Positions 27,494 to 36,299 of a stretch of DNA of 64,000 bases are shown here, piece by piece. Source of the stretch: JADJLQ01 sp038251405 (GTDB lineage Bacteria > Bacteroidota > Bacteroidia > Chitinophagales > Saprospiraceae); NCBI GenBank assembly GCA_038251405.1, contig JBBSBH010000002.1, positions 124,001-188,000 on the forward strand, written 5' to 3'. A program made the position numbers and the translations under genes. Position 1 is the stretch's first letter, and each line of letters begins with the position of its first letter. Below the pieces are notes generated by a model, which was not told the DNA's origin, did no database searches, and worked only from the letters and a program-made list of their open reading frames with translations.

Positions 27494-27940
27494 ATGCAGC
27501 TACAATTTATAATATTTGGTTTGTGTTCTTTACTGTTTGGCAAAAATCCGGTGAGCTGGACTACAACATCCGAAAAATTGGGAACTAATGAATACAAATT
27601 AGTCTTTACTGCCACTATAGAAGATGGTTGGAATATTTATTCTCAATATCTGAAAGGAGATGATGGCCCAGTAAAAACTTCATTTACTTATGAAAATGAG
27701 AGCAATATTGAGCTGATAGGTAATAATGAGGAAACAGGGGATATCAGGAAAATAAAAGATGAAATGTTTGGAATGGAATTGATCAAAATAAAGCATAAAG
27801 GAGTCTTTACCCAAATAATAAAAATTAAAGACATTAACAAACCGGTAACCGGTGCTATTGAATTTATGTGTTGCAATGAAGTTCAATGTTTGCCCCCAAA
27901 GTCAATTCCATTCAGTATTAATTTGAGTACGGCCAAATAA
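27494..27940 (+). CDS. Free-standing DsbD N-terminal-like (alpha) domain, exported
   Basis: About 148 residues with a signal peptide (MQLQFIIFGLCSLLFG). A single immunoglobulin-like domain resembles the periplasmic alpha domain of DsbD (VSWTTTSEKLGTNEYKLVFTATIEDGWNIYSQYL). A Cys pair in CCNEVQCLPP has the C-x5-C spacing of the redox pair in Escherichia coli DsbD alpha. It is similar along its length to residues 18-148 of the next gene's product, so it looks like a partial duplication of dsbD. ATG 27494 is preferred over TTG 27473, which lies inside the promoter element. It probably passes electrons from DsbD to periplasmic clients; that role is inferred. Confidence 0.75.
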   Translation: MQLQFIIFGLCSLLFGKNPVSWTTTSEKLGTNEYKLVFTATIEDGWNIYSQYLKGDDGPVKTSFTYENESNIELIGNNEETGDIRKIKDEMFGMELIKIKHKGVFTQIIKIKDINKPVTGAIEFMCCNEVQCLPPKSIPFSINLSTAK

Positions 27941-27954
27941 AATCCCATCAGCCC

Positions 27955-30006
27955 ATGCATTTAATTTTAATTCTATTTAGTTTTTTCCAAATAGGATCCG
28001 CAGAATACAAACCAGTGCATTGGACTTATTCAATAGAGCAGATCAAGGAAAATGAATATAAGCTTGTATGGCATCTTACGATAGATAAAAAATATGGAAC
28101 CTACAGTCAATATCAAATAGAAAACTCATCTGTATCACCTATAGAATTTATCTATGAAGATTCATCGAATATTGCCTTCATAGGCAAAAATGAAGAATCG
28201 GGTCATATCACTAAAATGTATGACAAAATATTTGAAGAAAATGTCACTAAAATTAAGGATACAGCTTCATTTTTTCAGCTCATCAGATTAAAGAACCCCA
28301 TCGGTTTGATCAAAGGGTACCTTACCGGGATTGTATGTGACGATGTGGCCTGTACACCTTATGATTTTGATTTTGAATTTAGGATACCTGGACAACCCAA
28401 TGGATCTTATGAATCGACTGACCAGGAAAGCTCCCTGTCGTCAAATACCAATACCCTGGGAGATAAAACATTCATTGATCAAGCTGTGCCCAATCTTCAG
28501 TCAAGCTATTCAACTGTAAAAAGTAGTTGTACAACGGAAGAAAATAAAATCAACCAATCCTCACATCTTTGGACATTCTTTTTTGGATTTCTAGGTGGCT
28601 TACTTGCATTATTGACTCCCTGTGTATTCCCTTTGATACCACTTACTGTTAGTTATTTCACCAAAAGTAGTAAAGATCGATCAACAGGAATCCGAAATGG
28701 CGTCTTGTACGGTTTATCTATTATTGCTATATATGTAGGACTAGGCTTATTAATCACCTCCTTTTTTGGAGCTACTGCTTTAAATGATCTATCTACTAAT
28801 CCGTGGGCTAATTTGATATTTTTCATCATTTTTGTAGTATTTGCGTTTTCGTTTTTTGGATTTTATGAAATAACCTTACCTGCTAGCTGGAGTACAAAAA
28901 CAGATGCAATTGGAAGAAATGGCAATTTATTAGGCATATTTTTTATGGCTTTTACCTTGGCCATTGTTTCATTCTCTTGTACAGGGCCTATCATTGGCAG
29001 TGCCTTAGTACAATCAGCGACTTCTAAAATCGGACCTTTAGTAGTCATGTTTGGCTTTTCGCTGGCATTAGCATTGCCTTTTGGCCTATTTGCTGCATTC
29101 CCAGCATGGTTGCAGAGCTTGCCTAAATCTGGCAGCTGGATGAATAGTGTAAAAGTGGTACTTGGTTTCTTAGAGCTGGCTTTGGCGCTTAAATTCTTAT
29201 CTGTATCCGATATGACTTCTCATTGGGGATTTTTGAGATACGAAGTATTTATGGGCTTTTGGGTGATACTGTTTGCTCTTATGACTTCCTATCTATTTGG
29301 ATTGTTTAAATTTCCTCATGATAGTCCGGTAAAAAAATTATCCAATGGAAGAAAGTTGTTTGCTGGGTTAATAGCCTTGTGGACCATCTATTTAATTACT
29401 GGTTTTTTAGGGAATGAAAAGACCAGGACTTATAATTCACTTTCACTATTGAGTGGATTGGCTCCTCCAGCTTATTACAATTTCTTCAAACCACTGCAAA
29501 GTGTGGATGCAAACATAAAATCTAAATACCCTTCCTATACTAAAGGTGCAAATAATCTAAATGTATTTAAAGATTATCAGGAGGGCCTTTCCTTTGCAAA
29601 AGAAGTCAATAAGCCTATGCTGCTTGATTTCACCGGCTATGGATGTGTAAACTGTCGCAAAACGGAAGAGCATATTTGGGTGGACGAAAAAGTATGGAAT
29701 AGACTTAATAATGATTTTGTACTGGTTTCTTTATACTGTGATGATGAGACGCCTCTAAGCCCAACTCTATATTCTAAATCCAGAGATAAAAAGCTTCGCA
29801 ATATTGGCAACAAATGGGAGGACTTTCAGATCATTAATTTTCAGCAGAATTCCCAGCCATTATATGTTCCTGTAGATCCAATAGATCAAGAGACATTGGT
29901 ACCTGCGAGGGGTTACCATAGCAGTATCAAGGGGTATCAGCAATTTTTAGATTGTGCCCAACAAGCTTATAAATTAAAAGCTTCAGGGCAACTGGGAATG
30001 CAGTAA
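27955..30006 (+). CDS. dsbD: Thiol:disulfide interchange protein DsbD
   Basis: A 683-residue membrane reductant transporter. Domains in order: signal peptide (1-17), alpha domain (about 18-148, Cys pair in VCDDVACTPYD with one residue fewer between Cys than usual), and a linker. Next is an eight-helix beta domain (about 205-490) with Cys in LLTPCVFPLIPLT and FSCTGPIIG, and last a thioredoxin-like gamma domain (about 540-683) with CVNC in FTGYGCVNCRKTEE. All six redox cysteines are present. It moves electrons from cytosolic thioredoxin to the periplasm. It follows its paralogous alpha-domain gene by 14 bp. Confidence 0.92.
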   Translation: MHLILILFSFFQIGSAEYKPVHWTYSIEQIKENEYKLVWHLTIDKKYGTYSQYQIENSSVSPIEFIYEDSSNIAFIGKNEESGHITKMYDKIFEENVTKIKDTASFFQLIRLKNPIGLIKGYLTGIVCDDVACTPYDFDFEFRIPGQPNGSYESTDQESSLSSNTNTLGDKTFIDQAVPNLQSSYSTVKSSCTTEENKINQSSHLWTFFFGFLGGLLALLTPCVFPLIPLTVSYFTKSSKDRSTGIRNGVLYGLSIIAIYVGLGLLITSFFGATALNDLSTNPWANLIFFIIFVVFAFSFFGFYEITLPASWSTKTDAIGRNGNLLGIFFMAFTLAIVSFSCTGPIIGSALVQSATSKIGPLVVMFGFSLALALPFGLFAAFPAWLQSLPKSGSWMNSVKVVLGFLELALALKFLSVSDMTSHWGFLRYEVFMGFWVILFALMTSYLFGLFKFPHDSPVKKLSNGRKLFAGLIALWTIYLITGFLGNEKTRTYNSLSLLSGLAPPAYYNFFKPLQSVDANIKSKYPSYTKGANNLNVFKDYQEGLSFAKEVNKPMLLDFTGYGCVNCRKTEEHIWVDEKVWNRLNNDFVLVSLYCDDETPLSPTLYSKSRDKKLRNIGNKWEDFQIINFQQNSQPLYVPVDPIDQETLVPARGYHSSIKGYQQFLDCAQQAYKLKASGQLGMQ

Positions 30007-30016
30007 ATAGTATCGA

Positions 30017-30928
30017 TTACCTGGGTACATCGATAATGTAATTTTTATTTGGTTTATGAGTGAGGGTACTTGATCTGAGCCATGGATTCAATGCCTTCAA
30101 CATTCTGTAGCTTGTGCCGTGGTCACGAGCCCAACTGCCCAGGTTAGGAATAGTAGTGTTGATTTCAATTTTTTTGGTACTTATTTGATTATATTTTTCA
30201 TTAGGTTCAATATAAAAACCAAACTCAGTAGGGTTAGCGATTATTTCTTTCATTGCAATCAATCTGAAAATGTAACGGGAGGTTTCGTCATTAATATTCA
30301 TATCATAATAATTTTCCTCTCCCTGGCGAGTCAATTCCCTGTTGATATTTCCTTCCCCTGCATTATAAGCGGCCGCAGCAAGTGTCCAGGAGCCAAAGCG
30401 TTGCTTATACCTCAATAAATGCTGGCAAGCCGCAGCAGTGGCTTTTTCAAAATGGTACCGTTCATCTACCTCTTCATTCATTTCCAGTTTATACATTTCT
30501 GCCACCGGTTTCATAAACTGCCATATTCCTTTAGCACCCGATGGAGAAGTTTCATTTCTCAAAGAGGTTTCAATGACGGGTATATATTTAAAGTCATCCG
30601 GGATTCTATATTCTTTCAGTACTTTCTCAATGGTGGGGAAAAATCGTTGGGCGGCTTTCATACATAGTATAGTATTGGAATGCCAGTATGTATTCACTAA
30701 TAACTCTCTTTCTAATCTTTCTTTAACATCAAAGTTTTCAAGGGGAACTGACTCCCCGGCAAAGGAATAGCTATTTTTTAAAGTAACAGACCTTATGTTT
30801 TGGGGTAAGATTGCATTTTCTTTTACTGGTTTTGCTACTTCTACTCCTGGTTTTACAGTCGATACAAATAACAACATGGATAATATGCCAGCTATAAAAA
30901 AAGAAAAGCGATTCATCCAAATAGTCAT
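30017..30928 (-). CDS. Lytic murein transglycosylase, SLT domain
   Basis: A 303-residue exported protein with an N-terminal hydrophobic segment (FSFFIAGILSMLLFVSTV). The SLT lysozyme-like domain (about residues 100-235) shows the catalytic Glu in PVIETSLRNETSPSGAKGIWQFM and the motifs EKATAAACQHLLRY and WTLAAAAYNAGEGNI. It cleaves peptidoglycan to form 1,6-anhydro-muropeptides. It resembles the MltD catalytic part, but no LysM repeat is recognised in the tail (AR-DHGTSYRMLKALNPWL may be a degenerate binding unit). It is convergent with dsbD, 10 bp apart. Confidence 0.87.
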   Translation of the reverse strand: MTIWMNRFSFFIAGILSMLLFVSTVKPGVEVAKPVKENAILPQNIRSVTLKNSYSFAGESVPLENFDVKERLERELLVNTYWHSNTILCMKAAQRFFPTIEKVLKEYRIPDDFKYIPVIETSLRNETSPSGAKGIWQFMKPVAEMYKLEMNEEVDERYHFEKATAAACQHLLRYKQRFGSWTLAAAAYNAGEGNINRELTRQGEENYYDMNINDETSRYIFRLIAMKEIIANPTEFGFYIEPNEKYNQISTKKIEINTTIPNLGSWARDHGTSYRMLKALNPWLRSSTLTHKPNKNYIIDVPR

Positions 30929-31040
30929 TGTGATTGTTTTTGGTCAAAAAAAAATTGAAGAATATCTACTTGCAAAAGTAAGGTTATAACCAGTAGATAT
31001 CAAATGCTCACTCTTTTTATACTGAATGTAAGTCATTAAA

Positions 31041-31076
31041 AAAAAAGTCCACCGGTTGAATTGCAACCGGTGGACT
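31041..31076 (-). terminator. Rho-independent terminator of the susCD operon
   Basis: A perfect 13-bp stem, AGTCCACCGGTTG / CAACCGGTGGACT, with a 5-base loop. On the minus strand it is followed by a run of nine T. It lies 35 bp past the susD-like stop. Confidence 0.9.
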
Positions 31077-31110
31077 CAAATTTGTATGATAGAAACTTTA
31101 ACTAATACTA

Positions 31111-32856
31111 TTAATAACCAGGGTTTTGTTTCAAAACATCAGCCCCCTGAATATCTATTTGCGTTTGAGGAATCGGTAAAAATTCAGCTTTACCTGCTTT
31201 GAAAGTAGCACCTCCAAACATTGTAGTCAATAACACTGCTTCATGTTGCAAATATTTATTCAATACATCTGCAGCTATACCCCATCTTACCAGGTCAAAG
31301 AATCGGAAACCTTCCTGAGAAAGCTCTATTCTTCTTTCATACCGCACTGCATTGATAGCGGCAGCTTTATCTGTCCAGGGAGTATTATACAAGCCGATTA
31401 CATAATTTGCGGCGTTTGTTCCGTCTTTTTTCTTCACCCAGGAATCAGGATTGGAAGCTCTGGTTCTGATCATATTTACATATGTTCTGGCTTTTTCCAA
31501 ATTGCCTAATTCCGCCTCTGCCTCAGCCGTCATCAATAATACATCCCCAAATCTGATGACCGTATAATTCATAGTAGCATAACCTCTTGTCCATGAACTA
31601 CCATCTGTCAAAGTATTTTCCTGACTTTTGTAATACACATATTTCTTTACAGAATATGGGCCTCCATAAGGTTGATTTCGTATCCAGTTTTTACCTGGGT
31701 GGTCTATCCAATCTAAATATGGAATACCACGACGACCAATACAATGATCCAATCTTGGATCTACATTACCCGCATCAGTAGTAAAAGGTGACGATGACTC
31801 TACATTATAATCATGCTTCAATTCATTGGCTGCAGAATTATATGAACCATCCAATAATGGAAGACCATTAGCATCCGTTCGGAATACATTAGCTGCATCA
31901 AAACTTGGTTGATTGAATCCACAACAGTTACCAGGACCATCTGTACCCGTGTTGTAAGGATAATTTAAATCGTCAAACCAGTTTGCATTATTAACATTAC
32001 CGGAGTTATTTGCAGTCTGAACTGCAAACACAGACTCTTCATTATTATCATTAGCCGCATTATAGATTTGAGCATATTTGGCAACCAGACCGTATTTTTT
32101 GCCATTCGTAGTTTTACCATTAGCGATTACCTGGTCAAACATCCCTTTAGCTTCAGAAAACTTCTTTTGAAATAAATAGGCTTTACCTAAGTAGGCAACA
32201 GCAGCCCATTTATTGGCCCGACCCGCTTCTGATTGAGTCTCTGGCAAATTATCAACGGCAAATTTGAAATCAGCTTCTATTTTACCCCAGAAATCAGGAG
32301 AATTAGGCACTTTTTCAATGCCTGTTCCATAATCAACTGTTTCATCAATATAGGGTACACTATTCCAGATTTTCTTTAAGTCAAAATAATAATGGCCTCT
32401 CAAAAATCTGGCTTCACCCTGAATTCTTTTCAAATCACTAGCTGAAATATCAGATGCTGCGGCAGCCAAATTTAATGTGGCATTACAGCGTGCAATACCT
32501 TCATATTTTGATTTCCAGGCTTGATTCATATCGGGTTGAGTAGGTTCAGTCTCATATCGCTGTACGGTATTTATGGATGAATAATCTCCCGGGTCAGTTC
32601 CTTTATTAGAATCACCTCCGCAAATATTTCCAAATACCCAATTATTAGGCGCTGCATATCGAGAATAGCCACGGGCAGTAAGCTCTGAGTACGCGCCTAT
32701 CAAGGCACCTTCTACACCTGCTTTAGTAGCCAGCTGAGCGTTGGCTAACGAACCCGTCGGTGGCACATCCAGAAAATTGTCTTTACAGGAAAAAGTAAAT
32801 GCAGTGATGGTAAAAATCACTAACCAAATTTTTCTGTTTATTGAATTATTTTTCAT
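31111..32856 (-). CDS. SusD/RagB family outer-membrane nutrient-binding lipoprotein
   Basis: A 581-residue lipoprotein with signal and lipobox FTITAFTFSCKDNFLDVPPTGSL (Cys about 24). The tetratricopeptide-like SusD N-terminal half includes ARFLRGHYYFDLKKIWNSVPYID, and the conserved C-terminal half includes VIRFGDVLLMTAEAEAELGNLEKA, RYERRIELSQEGFRFFDLVRWG and FLPIPQTQID. It caps the SusC barrel and captures the substrate at the cell surface. It is 39 bp downstream of the SusC-like gene. The substrate is unknown. No glycoside hydrolase is in the cluster; the next genes upstream are a protease and an esterase. Confidence 0.95.
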   Translation of the reverse strand: MKNNSINRKIWLVIFTITAFTFSCKDNFLDVPPTGSLANAQLATKAGVEGALIGAYSELTARGYSRYAAPNNWVFGNICGGDSNKGTDPGDYSSINTVQRYETEPTQPDMNQAWKSKYEGIARCNATLNLAAAASDISASDLKRIQGEARFLRGHYYFDLKKIWNSVPYIDETVDYGTGIEKVPNSPDFWGKIEADFKFAVDNLPETQSEAGRANKWAAVAYLGKAYLFQKKFSEAKGMFDQVIANGKTTNGKKYGLVAKYAQIYNAANDNNEESVFAVQTANNSGNVNNANWFDDLNYPYNTGTDGPGNCCGFNQPSFDAANVFRTDANGLPLLDGSYNSAANELKHDYNVESSSPFTTDAGNVDPRLDHCIGRRGIPYLDWIDHPGKNWIRNQPYGGPYSVKKYVYYKSQENTLTDGSSWTRGYATMNYTVIRFGDVLLMTAEAEAELGNLEKARTYVNMIRTRASNPDSWVKKKDGTNAANYVIGLYNTPWTDKAAAINAVRYERRIELSQEGFRFFDLVRWGIAADVLNKYLQHEAVLLTTMFGGATFKAGKAEFLPIPQTQIDIQGADVLKQNPGY

Positions 32857-32894
32857 TTATAATAATTTTATACTTTTTAATTTAATTTAAAATT

Positions 32895-35800
32895 TTAAAA
32901 TCCGAGACTTAGGCCAAAAGTTAAACCACGAGTTACCGGATAGTTTCCAACATCTACACCAAAGTTAGTGTCCACATCACCACCTACTCCTGGATCTAGC
33001 CCTTTGTACTTAGTTACTGTGAATAAATTAGTACCTGCCAATGTGACTTTAGCTTTGCTTAAACCAATTCTTTTAACCAGGCTGGAAGGTATTTCATAGC
33101 CTAATGCTAAATACTGCATTCTTAAATAAGAGCCGTCCTCTACATACCAGGAGTTTTCACCAGCATTAGTAGAGATATTAGATGCTGATTCCCAAATAGG
33201 CGCATCAGCCTTATCGCCTAAAGCTGGAGTCCATGAGTTTAAAGCTCGAATACCTTTACCTGAACCTTCAAATGAGCCGAAGAAATCAGTAAACCATTTA
33301 GAGAAATTGAAAATTTGATTTCCAATAGATGCATATAAATAAGTCTCTGCCGTAAAGCTCTTATAATTTACTTTAAACGTAATACCGCCGGTATAGTCAG
33401 GTACAGGGTTACCTATAAATGTTCGATCGTTAGGATCAATTACCCCATCTCCATTGATATCAGCATATTTGAATCTTCCTACTCCTTTACCACTTTGAGC
33501 CGGAGAAGCATCTACATCAGCTTTGTCTTTGAAATATCCCAATACTTTATAGCCAAAGAAAGTTGATAATGGTTGACCAACCGAGTTTCTGATTGGGTTT
33601 ACACCCCGGTAACTGTTGCCATTGAAAAAAGGTACGCCAGGTGCTAAGAAAGTAATTTCATTATGTAAAAATGAGCTACTCCAACTTACTTCATAATTTA
33701 CTTGGGATGAAAATTTACCTCTATTGACTATCAAGACATCCAAACCCTGATTGTTCATTTTAGCAATATTCACTGCTGGAGCGGAAGCTAAGTTTCCTAC
33801 CACTGCAGGGAGTGGAACAGAATATAATAATTCATCTGTATTTTTTCTCCATAGGTCGGCTACGATTTCCCAATTCCCATTCTTTAATGTTGCATCCAAA
33901 CCTATATTTACAGTAGTAGCTGTCTCCCATTTTGCATCTGGATTTCCAATTCGGGAACGATAGTAACCTTCATCAACGCCACTGTTTTGGCCACCAATAG
34001 GATAGAAAGAATTTCCTCTTGAAGCCGCATATAATGAAAACTGATTGGCTGGATCCACATTATTTGAGTTACCCATTTGACCCCAACCGGCTCTTATTTT
34101 TAAATCGGTAAATAAATCATTCGATCTAAGGAAATCTTCTCCCGTCAGACGCCAGGCTGCAGCTATTGCTGGAAATACTCCATATCTATTATTGATACCA
34201 AATCTCGAAGCGCCATCCCTTCTAACTGTACCAGACAAATAATACTTATCTTTTAAGTTATAGTCTACCTTACCGAAATAAGATTCAAAATTAACCCCAC
34301 TAAAAAGACCACTACTTACCTGTGGACTTTGCACCACATTCAGGTTAACATAGTCTATATCTGTAGAAAAAGGATTCAAACCTGAACCACTGATAAATCT
34401 TCCTTTACCGGTGTTAAGGAATTCAGCACCAGCGATAGCATCTATATGATGAGCGGTTCCAATATCTAAATGATAATTAAGCGTATTAGTATTCACCCAA
34501 CCAAAGCTATTAGAACTACCTTCGCTAAATGAATTACTGGCTTCTGGTTCTGAATCTCCTAAATATTTATAATTGTAGTCTTTGAAAAAAGAAGCATTGT
34601 AGTTACCTCCGAGGCTACCCCGTAAGGTTAGATTTTTTATAATGTCTAATTCAGCATAAATATTTCCAAACCCTGAAGCATTATAATTGCGATCGTTCTT
34701 GTTATTTAATACTAAAGATCTAACCGGGTTACGAGGATTATTGAATCCTGCTGCCTTAGTACTTGCATAAGAACCAAGTTCATCAAATACCGGAATTACG
34801 GTAGGCATACGATAAGCTGACAGTACCTGAGATTCATCATCAGCAATACCCCTTCCTCCAGTTCCTCCCTGTTGGCCTAAAACTGAACGGTCAGTAAATT
34901 GCAGGTTACTGCCTACTCTAAGTCTTTTAGTTAAATTGAACTCTGTATTTAACCTTAAAGAGTAGCGTTTAAATGTATTGGTAATCAAGATACCATCTTG
35001 ATTTTGAGCACCTAATGACAAATAGAATCTACTATTTTCACCGCCTCCGGAAAAACCCAGTGTGTGACGCATCAATGCACCTGTACGAGTAATTTCATCA
35101 TACCAATTAGTGCCTGCCAGGTTTGGTTTAATCAGGAATACCGTTCCAGGGTTTGCTGCTGCCGCTGCTTTAATTGCATCGATATCAACTGATCCTCTTA
35201 CTCCATTGGCACCATTAGCATGAAGATAATCCGGCAGGGTAGCTTGTGCATTGGTACCATATTGCGGGTGATTGTATTGTACAGCCACACCATTGGCAGT
35301 TGCATTATTTCTATAAGCAATATGTGTCCAATCTGCTTGCTGTTGAGGAGAAAGCATTTTAGGGGCACCTCCTACATTGGGATCGGTAAATCCGAGTACA
35401 CCATCATAAGATATATTTACTTTTTTACTGCTTTTAGACCCTTTCTTAGTAGTATAAACAATTACACCACTAGATGCTCTGGCTCCATAAATAGAGGCCG
35501 AAGCAGCATCTTTCAATACGGTGGTAGATTCAATATCATCAGGATTCAAAAAGTCGGTAGACCCTACGGGCACACCGTCAACCACGTAAAGCGGTTCATT
35601 ATTACCCAGAGATCCAAATCCACGCACCCTGATAATGCTGGAAGTACCTGGTTGCCCATTGGTGACAACCGTAACACCTGATACTCTACCTTGCAGCTGT
35701 TGCTCTACATTACCCGACGGCACCGCCTTCAATTCTGCAGCTTTTACGAGTGATACTGCACCAGAGAAATCTTTTTTCTTGGTAGTAGTATATCCTGTCA

Positions 35801-36134
35801 CTACCACCTCATCTATAAGCACCCCCTGATCGAGGGCTACATTAACAACATCAGATGTAGCAGTCACTTCTACTGAAGTAAATCCAGTGTAAGATATTTG
35901 AAGAATGTCACCTTGCTTTGCATCGATAGTAAAACTACCATCGATATCTGTAATAGTACCTGAGACGGTACCTTTTACGAGGATAGATGCCCCGATTAAA
36001 GGTTCGCCATTTGCTTTGTCCGTGATCACCCCTTTTATTTGGGCGAAAACCGAAATAGTAAAGAAAGTTAAGAAGCAAATCATTGAACTTCTAATTACTT
36101 TCGAGAGAGCCGAATTAAAGTTTTTCCTTTTCAT
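32895..36134 (-). CDS. SusC/RagA family TonB-linked outer-membrane transporter
   Basis: A 1079-residue TonB-dependent barrel. Signal peptide (about 1-32, ending VFAQ), carboxypeptidase-regulatory-like domain (about 33-115: IKGVITDKANGEPLIGASILVKGT), TonB box region (DEVVVTGYTTTKKKDFSGAV), plug (about 120-235: LQGRVSGVTVVTNGQPGTSSIIRVRGFGS, YVVDGVPVG, VLKDAASASIYGARASSGVI) and a 22-strand barrel. A late ADINGDGVIDPNDRTFIGNP loop is typical of SusC proteins. It imports an oligomer bound by its SusD partner. The two genes form an operon ending at the 31.05 kb terminator. Confidence 0.96.
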   Translation of the reverse strand: MKRKNFNSALSKVIRSSMICFLTFFTISVFAQIKGVITDKANGEPLIGASILVKGTVSGTITDIDGSFTIDAKQGDILQISYTGFTSVEVTATSDVVNVALDQGVLIDEVVVTGYTTTKKKDFSGAVSLVKAAELKAVPSGNVEQQLQGRVSGVTVVTNGQPGTSSIIRVRGFGSLGNNEPLYVVDGVPVGSTDFLNPDDIESTTVLKDAASASIYGARASSGVIVYTTKKGSKSSKKVNISYDGVLGFTDPNVGGAPKMLSPQQQADWTHIAYRNNATANGVAVQYNHPQYGTNAQATLPDYLHANGANGVRGSVDIDAIKAAAAANPGTVFLIKPNLAGTNWYDEITRTGALMRHTLGFSGGGENSRFYLSLGAQNQDGILITNTFKRYSLRLNTEFNLTKRLRVGSNLQFTDRSVLGQQGGTGGRGIADDESQVLSAYRMPTVIPVFDELGSYASTKAAGFNNPRNPVRSLVLNNKNDRNYNASGFGNIYAELDIIKNLTLRGSLGGNYNASFFKDYNYKYLGDSEPEASNSFSEGSSNSFGWVNTNTLNYHLDIGTAHHIDAIAGAEFLNTGKGRFISGSGLNPFSTDIDYVNLNVVQSPQVSSGLFSGVNFESYFGKVDYNLKDKYYLSGTVRRDGASRFGINNRYGVFPAIAAAWRLTGEDFLRSNDLFTDLKIRAGWGQMGNSNNVDPANQFSLYAASRGNSFYPIGGQNSGVDEGYYRSRIGNPDAKWETATTVNIGLDATLKNGNWEIVADLWRKNTDELLYSVPLPAVVGNLASAPAVNIAKMNNQGLDVLIVNRGKFSSQVNYEVSWSSSFLHNEITFLAPGVPFFNGNSYRGVNPIRNSVGQPLSTFFGYKVLGYFKDKADVDASPAQSGKGVGRFKYADINGDGVIDPNDRTFIGNPVPDYTGGITFKVNYKSFTAETYLYASIGNQIFNFSKWFTDFFGSFEGSGKGIRALNSWTPALGDKADAPIWESASNISTNAGENSWYVEDGSYLRMQYLALGYEIPSSLVKRIGLSKAKVTLAGTNLFTVTKYKGLDPGVGGDVDTNFGVDVGNYPVTRGLTFGLSLGF

Positions 36135-36299
36135 ACACTTCGAGCTTGTTATAAAATTTAACGTTTAAATTACAAATCAGAGTTTGAAGATAGCAAAAAA
36201 ATGAGATAGCTTGTTAATTTTTTTAATATAAAATTAACAGACATTGCTTTTGTTTAAAATCAGGTTGGAAACTGGGGGTTAAATTATGATTACAATTGG

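Noticed and set aside
30119..30770. Plus-strand ORFs opposite the lytic transglycosylase
   Set aside because: They mirror a well-supported gene on the other strand and have no family features.
35220..35681. 153-codon plus-strand ORF opposite the SusC-like gene
   Set aside because: Antisense shadow of a strong 1079-residue coding sequence.
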